The position numbers were made by a program, and so were the translations under genes. A stretch of DNA of 64,000 nt from Gonocerus acuteangulatus (taxonomy: Eukaryota > Arthropoda > Insecta > Hemiptera > Coreidae): positions 83,828,923 to 83,892,922 of the forward strand of contig OX328124.1 in the NCBI GenBank assembly GCA_946811695.1, written 5' to 3'. The number at the start of each line of letters is the position of its first letter. Position 1 is the stretch's first letter. Below, one piece after another: positions 53,540 to 64,000 of this stretch. The notes under the pieces were generated by a model that saw nothing but the letters and a program-made list of their open reading frames with translations, made no database searches and was not told where the DNA came from.

Positions 53540-53790
53540 ACGTTAGTGAACCTATAGATTTCCTGCAATCATATTAACTCGAAAACGTAATCGTTACGAT
53601 TTTTTTCGCTCCAAAACGTATGTTCCAGATGGCAGATTCTGCAGGATAATAAAACTACTTTTGGAAATATTCGAAAGAGTTTTGTACCACATTTAATAGA
53701 AATTGGACCATTTTTCAGTCTCTGAGGGAGTGAACCGACAAATAAATATTTACTTATTTGCTTTTCTCTCCTCATGACATCACAGGTCAC
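53540..53790 (-). repeat. R-A family repeat, reverse-orientation fragment
   Basis: Minus strand reads AAAATGGTCCAATTTC, GGTACAAAACTCT, CAGAATCTGCC, AAAATCGTAACGATTACG and TTTTCGAGTTAATATG. The same series is at 5755-5910. There is no (TA)n in this fragment. Confidence 0.6.
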
Positions 53791-53930
53791 GCCTCATTCG
53801 CCTCCTATCCCCCCTGCTAACCTCAAGGTGTGGTTGGATGGCGCAAGGTTAACTCCAGGTCATCCTAGAATCCTTCCTAACAAGGAAGGTATTCGCTTGA
53901 CAACTGGTGGCACCTGAGGCGTGGTCAAGC
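53787..53930. repeat. GC-richer segment with short inverted ends
   Basis: GGTCACGCCTCA at the left and TGAGGCGTGGTC at the right are near-complementary; the interior is unlike the AT-rich surroundings. Nature unknown. Confidence 0.3.
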
Positions 53931-53989
53931 TACCTATACCTAATGTCAAATTACATAATACATATATTGTAGATTGTAATATTTCTGTA

Positions 53990-53992
<3 letters not shown>

Positions 53993-54048
<56 letters not shown>
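53993..54048. repeat. (TA)n microsatellite
   Basis: Perfect TA repeat. Confidence 0.95.
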
Positions 54049-54052
<4 letters not shown>

Positions 54053-54111
54053 TACTTATTTGAACCACCGTTATGTTTGTTTTCTGTGGTTCTGAATATG
54101 ATTTTTTTTTA

Positions 54112-54460
54112 GTCGGCACTTCAGGATTGCGTCCTAAGGTCCAACCTCATAAGCCCGAACAACGTGCCCGCAGAGATCAACAAGAACAGAGCGACGGCCT
54201 TTATCTCCCTGGATTGCACACAGGCGTTTGACTGCGTATCCCACCGACGTCTTCTGCATCAGCTGCGGTGCTACGGATTCACGGCACATCTCTTCAAGAT
54301 TCTTGAGAGCTACTAGTCAGGAAGAACGTTCTCCGTCAGGATTGGCGGTGATGTATCCAGCAGTCGACCGTCAAGTGTGGATGGAGTCCCTTAGGGATCA
54401 ATGTTGGGTCGAGTGCTATTCACCATCAACACCGCCCACATCGTGAGGATGCAGTTCCCT
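54112..54460 (+). pseudogene. GC-rich non-LTR reverse-transcriptase fragment
   Basis: One frame with two stops reads ATAFISLDCTQAFDCVSHRR, LLHQLRCYGFTAHLFKILES, SGRTFSVRIGGDVSSSRPSS, VDGVP-stop-GSMLGRVLFTI. This covers the RT palm start (usually LD...AFD.V) through the AGVPQGSVLGP block of Jockey/R1-like LINEs. The catalytic (F/Y)ADD is not reached. Its composition is far richer in GC than its surroundings and than the other LINEs here, so it comes from a different, older family. Its left edge (TAGTCGGCACTTCAGGATTG) matches the R-A boundary at 5590. Confidence 0.8.
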
Positions 54461-54860
54461 CTGGTCGCCTGACGACACTGGCGCCTACTCTTCCAGCTTT
54501 AACACCGCAGTAGCCCTTTAAGTGTTATGTTGGTGGAAGCAACTAGATTTAAAATTGTATTTATTTTACTACCAATTTCCAAATATTTAAATTGCTGGTA
54601 AAAATATATCTATCTACTGTTTGAGGAGATCAAGTAAATTTATTTGAGAAATGGAAATTGGTTACGTACAAATTAAATGCCTCAAAGGATTAAAACAAAA
54701 TAAACTTGTTGTGGTTTCCATTATGCAATATCGAAATTATCTTGTTTCGAGGAATTGATATACACTACCACATGTATATTATACAAAAATTCCGTTACGC
54801 AGGAGTTGAACAACTAAGCACATTCTCAGTAACATGCTTAGCTCGTGCAACGTTGCAGAG

Positions 54861-54913
<53 letters not shown>
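54861..54913. repeat. (TA)n microsatellite
   Basis: Perfect TA repeat. Confidence 0.95.
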
Positions 54914-54914
<1 letters not shown>

Positions 54915-55510
54915 GGATATCCGCCCTCGCGGATTGAGTAATAAGCTGGTCTCGTTTCTTTGGATGGAGACAAAAAAAAACTAATACAAGAATACTGTGA
55001 GACATACATAAGATAAGAAATAAATAGACATTGGACTAATTTAACTAATTCCAGAAGTGCAATAGCTAAAATTACGCAAAAAACAAAAATTTCCCCATTG
55101 TACAATGTTTGATAAAAAAAATTGTAAAAATTAATTTGATATTATCTCGTATCTGTACCACGGAGGTAAAGGACACCATATCAATTTTTTTATTGAATTA
55201 GCTTAACAACATGGTTTTAATGTGGATTTCTCGATCCCTACGTCTTGTTCTCAAAAATAACGAAGATAAGACAGTGAAAAATAAAATCATGTTGGTTTTC
55301 ATGTGAGGTAAAAGACATAATTTGGAGGAATTGGTTTTGTTTGATGATTAATACTTCCAATCACCTATCAATGCCAATAAAAATGTGAAAAGGTTTCATG
55401 AAACTGTTTCTATAAGTACCGAAGAAACAAATTTTAATAGTTCAAAGTTATGGAAAATTTGTTCTCCTGAACAATTAAAAATATGTGACATGGTGTCCTT
55501 TACCTCCGAG

Positions 55511-55512
<2 letters not shown>

Positions 55513-55585
<73 letters not shown>
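55513..55585. repeat. (TA)n microsatellite
   Basis: Perfect TA repeat. The preceding ATGGTGTCCTTTACCTC is an inverted match to GAGGTAAAGGACACCAT at about 55163-55179, giving a 320-bp hairpin-like arrangement. Confidence 0.9.
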
Positions 55586-55587
<2 letters not shown>

Positions 55588-56211
55588 ACTTAATAAAAAG
55601 AAATAACTGAGATGAGATAATACGTGAAAATATTGAGATTGTGTGATTTGAAGTGAATTGAACCCGAGTAAATGTAGAGCACAAGAGCATTAGAGCCCGC
55701 CAGTGGATTGTGGAAAATTATAGACCAGGGCTATACACTAGTGAGCCTAGTGTGTAATACCAGCGTTAAGAGGTTTTAGAGGGGCGAGGATGTAGAGCTC
55801 CTTCTTGGCTAATAAAAACCCAAGGCGTACAGATGCTAGTTCACACGAGCCCCCCTTAGCCACCTGTTTCTAAAGATTCTCTTTCTACTTAAGGGATTTG
55901 CAAATTCAGGGTTAACATTGCTTGGGATTCATTCTGTGCATTAGCCTTTCCCACATTTGCATAAATGGGTCCTCTACACAAATTTTATGGAGCCCTCTCA
56001 TCCGGACCCAAGGCTGAAAACTGTGAATTCGCTAAATTAAAACTGAATTTCTAGGCTTTTGCCATTTAAACTTGGGCTTGTGATATTTTTTTTCAAACCT
56101 TGATGATAGGTATTCTTCAAACCTCATTGTGGTTTGGCAGGTGGCCATCTAGTAGGAGCGGTACCCGGAGAGAAGTAGTCGTACTGACTTGACTCCGTAT
56201 TGGATTCCCCG
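55586..56211. other. sequence without recognised gene
   Basis: A small hairpin ACACTAGTGAGCCTAGTGTG near 55735. Otherwise nothing assignable. Confidence 0.4.
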
Positions 56212-56832
56212 CTTACTCACGGACACCATATGACTAAACAGAACAGACCTATTTGTGAACAATATAACGAAATACGCACCATAAAACATATCCTGGCAAA
56301 TTGCAGACGACAAGAAAATTTAGACATACCAGTGGACTTGACCGAACTTCTAACTGATAACAGCCAATATATTGAAGCAATACAAAAATATCTTAAAAAC
56401 ACTAACATATATAAAAAAATCTAATTTTTTTTCTCTTGCTTAACGTTGTTTATCCTTCATTCGTAATGGCTAATGTTTTTAGTCTCTGATGTAGTAAATG
56501 TGGCGGTTAATTTTTATGCAATTACTCCAAAATGTTCAATAGTTTATAATTCACACTTAGATTATTTGTTTTGTTTTGGTTTTTGTATACTTCTTTTCTT
56601 TAGGATGATTCTATTTCTAGTTTACAAATAGACGTATATGTAAGATAATATAAGTGTATAAGTGTATATAACTATAATGTTTGTATAGGTTTATAACTAT
56701 TTGTAATATTTTATTTGAAATATGTGTATATTATAATTTCAATTGCATATTTGCGTTAAGGATTGAATGTATACGTAAAAATTATATGGAGCGAATCGAT
56801 TTTGCAGCGGATGCTCAGCAACAAATAAATAG
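56212..56832 (+). mobile_element. 5'-truncated LINE 3' end
   Basis: Begins inside the C-terminal knuckle: LTHGHHMTKQNRPICEQYNE, IRTIKHILANCRRQENLDIP, then DLTELLTDNSQYIEAIQKYL and a stop at about 56424. It matches 45720-45927 of the intact LINE (LTHSYLMTNKEQPICRQCNV, MTIKHLLTEC). One knuckle Cys is Tyr. A 3' UTR follows, with GGAGCGAATCG near 56790 and AACAAATAAATAG at the end. TSD not established. Confidence 0.85.
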
Positions 56833-58140
56833 TCCAAATAGTTATTGTGGTTTAAGACATATTATAAGTTGTTCTTCAGTTAATAAGTAAGCGAAGTACT
56901 CTTATTTTTCATAATGATATTCTCTTGCTCTTGAAAAATAATATGCAGGATGTTAGCGCTATATTGCCCAGCCTCATTAACCCAGGACAGTAAGAACTTC
57001 TTAAAACTGTCCTCCCAAGGCAGGCAAAGCCTCGTCTCAAGATACTAGAGAAGATGAGGTAGTTCTGTTGAGAGTAAGAATTGGACATAATAACCTCACC
57101 CCATTCTTATTATTTAATCTGAAAAACGTACCATGCCATTCGATATAAAAAATACATTCTAAGTCCTCTTGTACTCGGAGATTACAATGTATTCAGCGAG
57201 AAACCTTTGAGTTTCCTAGGAGCTACAGATATGTTTATTAAGGTAATAATTAAACAATTAAAATGGGGAAGAAAGAAAAACCTGTATATACATTTATGTA
57301 TGTATGAGTATATTTTATTTTTTTAGTACTTTTTGGTTAATTTTTTGTGTTTATCTGTTTATTATCAGCTCATTAATTCGTTCTTGGTTTTTATGTGTAC
57401 TTAGTTGTTTAGTGTTTAGTAATATATAGCGCTGAATATTTATGTGAATGAGTTATCAATTCAAAAAATTGAAGTAGGCAACAATGATCCAATTGGTTGA
57501 ATAGCCTTTAAACAGAAACAAAAAAAGACACTGTTGATTTAAAAGAATTAAATTTGCACTGATTTAATAAATATTTTTCTTAGTACCCTTTCCCACTATT
57601 TACCTAACTACATACATTTACACATTTAACAATAATAAAAATTCCTTCCCACGGAAATCCAGGAAATATCTGCCAATCTACATTTAGAAGAATCCTATGA
57701 TAAAACCAATATTACACAATTCATGAATTTTATGAGATAGTGTCTGGATCATTTATCTATTAAATTGTTAAATTGCAATTATAATTGTATGACTCCAAAC
57801 CTCAATAATAAGCTCCGAGAAATTTTATTTATTCTATTCTATTTACAAAAACTAGTTTCATTAATTTAACACACTGTTGTAGGTACTAGAAGGTTTTCTG
57901 TTCCTAATTGCTTGATGATTTAGTAGATGAAAATGTTACGCTATCATCATGCAGTATATACCTGTTGTTACATCATGGACCCCTGCCAGATCCCCACAGG
58001 GTGTACTATTGTACTGTTAATCCGAAAATTCTTCTGTGTCTTTTTATTTATTGAAATATGACTTAATGAGCTAATCTCTTGGTAGATAGTAGTTTTTCTT
58101 TGTTTGTCATTCTGTTGTATTAATTTAGTTTTGTAACTGT
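56833..58140. other. AT-rich sequence, no recognised feature
   Basis: No convincing ORF, splice-bounded exon or repeat end. Confidence 0.4.
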
Positions 58141-58325
58141 TATTGAAGTGTGTTCGTAGATACTTGTCTAGAGTATTAGATAAAGACACCTAGTGTATTG
58201 AAGTTTGTTCGTAGATACTTGTCTAGAGTATTAGATTAAGACACCTAGTGTATTGAAGTTTGTTCGTAGATACTTGTCTAGAGTATTAGATAAAGACACC
58301 TAGTGTATTGAATACACTTTTCATT
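58141..58325 (+). repeat. 55-bp tandem repeat, three units plus partial
   Basis: Units start at 58141, 58196 and 58251 with TATTGAAG(T)TTGTTCGTAG and end in AGACACCTAGTG; nearly identical. Confidence 0.9.
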
Positions 58326-58952
58326 GAACTAAATAAAGAGACTCGCAATTTTCTTTGTGAGACGTATGAGATATTTCACATCCAATTCATACTTTGAATG
58401 TTCCATTGTAGAGAAAGTTTATAGCAAACACGAAAACTTCTTCTTGAATACGCAATTTAACTCATTTCCAGACTGTTTAATAAGCTCTCTTGAATTCAAA
58501 TAATACAGCTTTTGTGGATTAATATAAATCAAACCTTTTTAGTAGATAACATTTAAGTCTTCGATTGTAGTCCAAGGTAGAAAGGTTCGTCCATAACCCA
58601 AAGTAGTATTTTGAAATGAGAATTTTATTTAAAAAACTCTCTTGTAAAAGATTAGTTGAAAGAGTCTTCATGTACGTCGGAAGTCGGGCACCAGAACATA
58701 AAAGATTACCAATATTTGTTCCCATGGCATATTTCAAACACTGGTTAATGGCCCAATCTCTAAAACATACTTTTAATTTTCAGCAAAAAAAAAAAAAATC
58801 CGACTCGCAGGCACTGCGTCATCTCATCGTGTTTCCGTACTATCCTAATTCCTCGTGACATTCAGAACTGTTGAATTGTTTTAATTCTTCTTAACATTGT
58901 TTTCTCCATATTTTTTTGAGGAATGTTCAATTAATGAATTGATTCTATATTA

Positions 58953-59114
58953 TTTTTTTTTACGGCGCACTGGCATCTGGGCCATTAGCGCTGACATCCA
59001 CCGTGCAGCCGGGAATTTGTTCAACAGGACCTGATATGTTGCTGTCGGTGGGAATCGAACCCACCATCTCCCGCATGAGAATCCAAGGTGTTAGCCACTA
59101 TGCCCCGGGGAGAC
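58953..59114 (-). mobile_element. tRNA-derived SINE
   Basis: Minus strand: GTCTCCCCGGGGCATAGTGG, CTAACACCTTGGATTCTCAT (A box region), GCGGGAGATGGTGGGTTCGA (B box) and TTCCCACC. The body has GGTGGATGTCAGCGCTAATG and the end is GCGCCGTAAAAAAAA. Collinear with 28298-28474. Confidence 0.85.
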
Positions 59115-59384
59115 TCAGGAACTAATATTAATGTAAAATAACATTAAAACCCTTGTCTAATGATATCTCCCAGAAAAGCGAAATTGTGGTTTAAGTAGCC
59201 ATATTGCCAAGAAAAATGTCCCAAGCCAACTTAAAGAGGAAGTAAATAATTCCCTGTTCTAATAGACTCCTTCTCATTCTTAAAAAAATAAAACTTTAGG
59301 ACAAAAGTCAAAGAATACTCAAAGTACGAGGTTGCTGGCAGAGAAGAAAGATCTTCGCTATAATAAAAGACGTCCAGTTCCTTC

Positions 59385-59590
59385 ACAACAAATTTTATTT
59401 TTTACGCTAAGCGCTTTTAGCAGCTTCAGAGCTTTTAAGAGTTCAACTTCACGGCTAAGGGATGAATGTTGACAGCTGTGTTTCAGCCCTCAGCCGTGAA
59501 GCTGAACTCGTAATACGCTCTGAAGATGGTAGCAGGATCTGTTGCAAGCCCTTACCGTGTTTTGTGAAGGAATTGGATGCCATTCATTTT
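59385..59590. mobile_element. GAAAC-box-related inverted-repeat element
   Basis: GAGTTCAACTTCACGGCTAA near 59440 faces TCAGCCGTGAAGCTGAACTC near 59490. CGCTCTGAAGATGGTAGC at 59518 is the CTGANGA box; the left side has CAAATTTTATTTTTTACG and AAGCGCTTTTAGCAGCTTC as at 21925. TTCACAACAAATTTT and TTTTGTGAAGGAATT form the outer ends. Confidence 0.55.
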
Positions 59591-59599
59591 ATCAAAGTA

Positions 59600-60905
59600 T
59601 ACTCACAGTTTACCTCTCCTGTATTGAAAAAAATAATTTAGCTAAACATTTTTCTTCGAGTGTATATTCTGTTGAGCGGAATCTGCATGTTATCGAACAA
59701 TTTTGAATGTGTGTGACAACAACATTTAACACACTAAACTATTCGATAGAAAGTTCCTAAAGAACATTATTGAATACAAAAATTGAATATCCCTTCGCCT
59801 GAGATTCCAAGCATCTTGAAAAGTATAGCAAGGCATTGAAAAGGATTTCATTTTCCCCAGCTATCAATAAGAATCCGTAGAAAGAAAGTTCTTTCTTGAA
59901 ATCTGTCCACGAGTTCTTTTTCATTTACAGGTGAAACAGTAGTCTGAAGGAATAAATAAAAGTTAACTTCACTGGGCTTTAAGTTTTATCAATATAACAA
60001 TTCATCCCCCCCCCCCACAGGAGGTATTTAAGTCCAGAATTACACACGCCTGCAGAAAATTTTCTTGTTCGTGTTTCTTGCCCTAACGCAATCTAAATTT
60101 ATATACGAAATCAAGGGATGGTTGAGATTCAGCTAGGAGAAAAAAACGTCAGGTCTTCAAGCAAACATCTATATTAGACGCTACATTTATAGATTTGTTA
60201 TTGTTATATATCTTAGAATGAATTTCAAACGCTTGAAAAAAACATCAACTCAACCGTTTCCGAGTAGCTGACCCAGACATTTATTTGTTCCCACATTTCT
60301 CCAAAAAAGTTAAAGATGTCCCTTTCAACACTTTCAGGTTTAAATGTTTTGCCAAGCACAAAAAAAAAAAAAAAAAAACACCATAAAACGTGAACCTGGA
60401 AGCTTATATGGAATGGAAAGCTGTAAGCTCTATAACTTTATTCTCACGCCGACATAAAACGTTTTCTGGTGGCGACTTTACTAAAATCATTCTTGATCAA
60501 TATTTACATAATTCAACTAAATGGGACATCATTTGAATTAGCAATCCTCCACACTAAAACCAAAAGGTGCAATCCGAGAAGAGAGTAAACCGTAGAAGGT
60601 TTCTCGTTTCCGCCTAAATCCTCTGTGTAACATCCTTATCAATCGGAAATTGCTGATAGGAATCTAAGGATACAAGGTACATTTAGATCAACTTCCTTAC
60701 CTTCTATTCCATCTTGTATGTTTGAGCAGACAGCTTGGAATCGCTGTTCAGTTTTTAAGCACTTACGAATAAAATTAATATTCCCGTAAAACAAAGGAGA
60801 ACCTTAGTTCTTCACATCCATAGATATAGGTTCGATTTTAAGAAAGTATAATGGTATTCTATAGAAACCAACTGCGTCTCGCAAGAGCGATTCTGCTTTT
60901 ACAAC
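59600..60905. other. sequence without recognised gene
   Basis: Homopolymer runs (C-run near 60007, A-run near 60361) only; no domain-bearing ORF. Confidence 0.4.
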
Positions 60906-60908
60906 ATT

Positions 60909-61072
60909 AGCGCCTGGTTTTCTACACTCCTTTTCTAAACACCCGTGGTGTAGCAGGGAATGTTTTCAGCGAGCCCAACGCTGAAAAAAGTCAAACTTCC
61001 AAAGGCGAGGCTTGAACACTCATCTCACGCATGAGAATCTAGTGTTTTAGCCACTAGATCACGGGGAATCCC
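60909..61072 (-). mobile_element. tRNA-SINE, 5' part
   Basis: Minus strand: GGGATTCCCCGTGATCTAGT, GGCTAAAACACTAGATTCTC, ATGCGTGAGATGAGTGTTCA and AGCCTCGCC. Head and boxes are like 58953-59114 but more diverged, and a clear tail is not visible. Confidence 0.65.
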
Positions 61073-61242
61073 ACCAAGTATTAAAACTACCAATAATGAT
61101 ATAAACAATTATTACTGTTTATTATTCTTCATCAACTACTGGCACAATTAATTTTTTTTAAAAATGATGAATTTATCGGTTTTATTAATTTAGGATTACA
61201 GGAGATTTTGAATTATACTTCAGGGCGCATTAGATTTATAAG

Positions 61243-64000
61243 TTTTTTTGTTTTTTTTTTTTTTTTTTCAATATATCCTTTATTGATATTTACAATCTGT
61301 ACAAATATGTACAATAAGTAAATTTGATCTAACAATGGCAACACACTGGATGAGATGAGGGGAGAAGGCAGACATTACTGCTACTCCCAATAAAATTGGT
61401 TGAACTATGTACACTATTTACACAATTTCTTGCAATAAGTTGTCTCGTGGCCAATGGCGGCGGAGGCGGCGAGGAGGATTATCAGGAATAACTTTGGAAG
61501 AAAGGAATCTGCCAAGAGGTTTGGGGTCGGCTGGGAGTTTAGAGAAAAAGGTCAGGAATCGGGATTTGGCTAAATCATGGACAAAGGGTTATCAGTGTCT
61601 CGATGGATGGTTAGGTTTGAAACTTAGAAAGGAGCGTTAAGGATTTTACGGAGGACTTTGTATTGAAAACGTTGGATAATGTTTATATTTGATGGCTTAG
61701 CTGATACCCATAGTTCTATCCCGTACGTCCATATCGGTCTTATTATAGTCTTGTATATTGTCAGTTTGTTTTTTGTGTCAAGTTTCGATTTAGGTCCAAT
61801 AAGTCGTCGGAGAAGTCCAAAGCGTTTGTTCAGTTCTTGTCTCTTGTTTTTTATGTGTGTTTTCCAGGTAAGTCGCTTGTCGAGGTGGAACCCTAAATAT
61901 CGAACCTCGTTGGATTGGGGTATTGGGATTTTTACGGAAGGGCACTCAGCTCTTCGCAGGGTGAAGGTTACATGTGTACATTTCTCTGGGTTCATTTGAA
62001 TCCTACATTTGTTGACCCATTTCTCGACGTCATTGAGGTAGGTTTGCAGTTTTCCAGATGCCAATTTAGGGTCGGAAGAGGAAATAAGGAAGGCAGTGTC
62101 ATCGGCAAATCTACACGTGACAATATTTGGGGTTGTTGGGATATCTGAAGTAAATATAGAATAAAGGAGAGGACTTAGGATACTGCCTTGGGGGACTCCT
62201 GCTTTAATGGTTCGAGGATTGGAAATTGAAGAGCCGTATTTAATATGGAATGTACGATTTTCAAGATATGATTTTAGGATAAGATAGAAATGGAAAGGAA
62301 GGAATGTTTTGAGTTTGTAAAGAAGTCCAGGATGCCACACTCGATCAAAGGCCTGAGCCACGTCAAGAAAGACACCGGAACACAAGCCCTTTTGCTCGAG
62401 TGTGGAGGAAATGGTGTCAACTACACGGAAGACTGGTTGGGTAGTGGAATGCTGGGTACGGAAGCCAAACTGGTCATCAGGAATTTTATGGTTTGAGTTT
62501 ACTATGGGTAGGAGTCTTCTATACAGGAGTTTTTCGAATACTTTTGAAATTATTGGGAGAAGGCTAATAGGACGATAGGAACTGGCATGTGTTGGAGATT
62601 TAAGGGGTTTTGGAATAATGATTACTTCGGAATGTTTCCAGGATGTGGGAAATCGAGTAGTACGGAGGATGCTATTAAATATTAGGGTAAGGAACATCAG
62701 GATTTTGTGTGGCAGGTGTCGAAGGATATTGGCAGTTATTAGATCGGGACCTGGAGATTTCTTACGAGGGGGATGGTGAATTGTATATTTGACATCTGCA
62801 GGACTGATGGATTTAGGTGGTTCCGAAAGAGGAAGGGGTTCATAAGGAGAGTTCAGGATTTCAGTAGTGAGTGTGGGATTACTTTCAGGCTTTGGAGTGA
62901 ATACGGATTGGAGATAGTCGGCAAATAATACACTTCGTGCCCAGGAACCATTCTCTTGGCGTAAAGGAGATGAGGTCGGTTGGAATTTTAAGATATGCTT
63001 TGTTGCTTGCCATAGGGAGTTGTCACTGGTGGTGAGGGAGGAAAGGTAAGTATCGTAATTGTCAGTTCGATGTTTTTTAAGTTCTTCTTTTAGCCGTCCC
63101 GTCAGGTTGTTGAATAAGGTTTTATCGGAAGGGTATCGGGAACTCTGCCATTGGGCTAGTGCTCTGCGTTTTGCTGACAAAAGCTCAAGGATTTTGGGAG
63201 GGAGTTTTGAATGTTGAGGAGAGGGTATTGGTTTCCGCTGCTTGCTTGCAGCTTTTATGCTGAATTGTATGGCCTGCGTAACTATTTCTGCAGCTCTGTC
63301 CACGTCCTGTTGTGTTTTCAGAGCTACTTTCAGATCAATAAAACAGTCTACTGTTGATCGAAACAATGGCCAGTCCACACGTCCAGGTGTAAGAGTAGGT
63401 TTGGGAGGAAGGGGGATCGGAGAGGAACTAAGGGTGAGAAGGAGAGGAGAGTGGTCCGAGGAAAGGTCATCAAGAGTTTTCACCGAAGAGTAAATGCCTC
63501 CTAGGCCAGAAGAGACAAAGAAGTCGACAATATCGGGGATTCTGTTTAGTTCGGAAGGCCAGTAGGTAGGATTAGGTTGGGAAAGAAAAAGGTAGTTTTC
63601 GGAGTGTATGACATCGATTAGCACACGGCCTCTAGAGTTGGTAGTTCTGCTTCCCCATTGAATATGCTTCGCATTGTAGTCTCCCCCTGCAACGAAGTGA
63701 GGACCTAAGGTACGGAAGATGGTGAGGAAATCTGGATGATAAATTGTTTTATTAGGGGGACAATAGACGGAAGCAAAGATAATGGTATGAGGGTGCATTT
63801 TGACTGATACGGATGTAAGTTGGTATGATTCACTTGAGAAGGTCAAGTGAAGGTGGTGGGATAACGAGGATTTTATTAGAATAGCTGCTCCACCGTGTCC
63901 TGTCATGTCTGGGTGATCTCTTCTATATGTCCTGTATCCTGGTGTGGTATATATGAGTTGTGGACGTGTATCTGTGTGTATCTGTTAATAGTACAATGTC
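61243..64000 (-). mobile_element. jockey-type LINE, 3' part (continues beyond window)
   Basis: The tail is the T-run at 61243-61268 (poly-A on the minus strand), with AATAAA about 10 bases upstream (TCCTTTATTG on plus). The body is ORF2 from the endonuclease to the C-terminus. The 5' end lies to the right of base 64000. Same family as 23845-24999. Confidence 0.9.
61418..64000 (-). pseudogene. LINE ORF2: endonuclease and reverse transcriptase, damaged
   Basis: Open from about 63980 to 61637. Endonuclease blocks: GHGGAAILIKSSL, FASVYCPPNK, GGDYNAKHIQWGSR and SSDHSPLLLTL (catalytic His). RT blocks: SYRPISLLPIISKVFEKLLY, FGFRTQHSTT, LDVAQAFDRVWHPGLLYK, IKAGVPQGSILSPLLYSIFT and catalytic CRFADDTAFL. 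Damage: near 63975 a frameshift separates DIVLLTDTH from TDTRPQLIYTTPGYR. A stop replaces the Tyr of NAPFYVSN at about 61637, and a further one-base shift precedes PFVHDLAKSRF. The natural end RRHWPRDNLLQEIV is at 61418. No RNase H. The GC-rich codon choice on this strand differs from the surroundings. Confidence 0.92.

Noticed and set aside
61407..63493. Plus-strand ORFs between 61.4 and 63.5 kb
   Set aside because: Shadow frames of the minus-strand LINE ORF2; repetitive Arg/Gly composition reflects its codon bias.

Overview
The window is AT-rich, repeat-dense, intron-bearing animal DNA. Arthropod, most likely insect, is my inference. The reasons are the jockey/I-type non-LTR retrotransposons, A|T-flanked Helitrons, tRNA-derived SINEs, a Tc1/mariner-like relic and an arrestin-domain gene whose exons are scattered through large introns. 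Nothing bacterial is present: no operons, CRISPR arrays or rRNA.

Host gene. Two splice-bounded minus-strand exons (9779-9897 and 2955-3019) encode the start of an arrestin-domain (ARRDC/alpha-arrestin type) protein. The intron between them is about 6.8 kb and the gene runs off the left edge. A 101-base exon-like segment at 26844-26944 could be its 5' UTR. Everything else supportable is mobile or repetitive.

Layout. 1-13 kb: ARRDC exons, a 1.3-kb foldback element, a mariner-like relic, palindromes and the first copies of a (TA)n-centred repeat family called R-A here. 13-19 kb: SINE, a 33-bp minisatellite, R-A copy 3, GAAAC-box inverted-repeat elements and a 399-bp Helitron. 19-32 kb: a hAT-like MITE, a 5'-truncated LINE with target-site duplication (TSD), a 66-bp satellite carrying two nested insertions, and a 128-bp LINE stub. 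32.8-38.6 kb: a Helitron holding copia debris, a large tandem duplication and a nested foldback insertion with a perfect empty site. 41-46.3 kb: a young LINE with intact ORFs in the inverted arrangement made by twin priming, flanked by an 11-bp TSD. 46.3-47 kb: eleven 56-bp promoter-like repeats. 48.7-53.3 kb: an older Helitron relative with a second copia relic. 54-64 kb: LINE fragments, SINEs and the 3' part of a decayed LINE that leaves the window on the right.

The most interesting theme is a set of small inverted-repeat elements (17.5, 18.1, 28.6, 35.9 and 49.0 kb, with weaker members) that share a hammerhead-ribozyme-like order: CTGA-N-(G/A)-A, a GGC...GCC stem, GAAAC, then an AATAAA-rich tail. 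Three carry 10-13 bp TSDs and one has an unoccupied paralogous site in the same window. This suggests a TPRT-mobilised, Penelope/retrozyme-like non-autonomous family.
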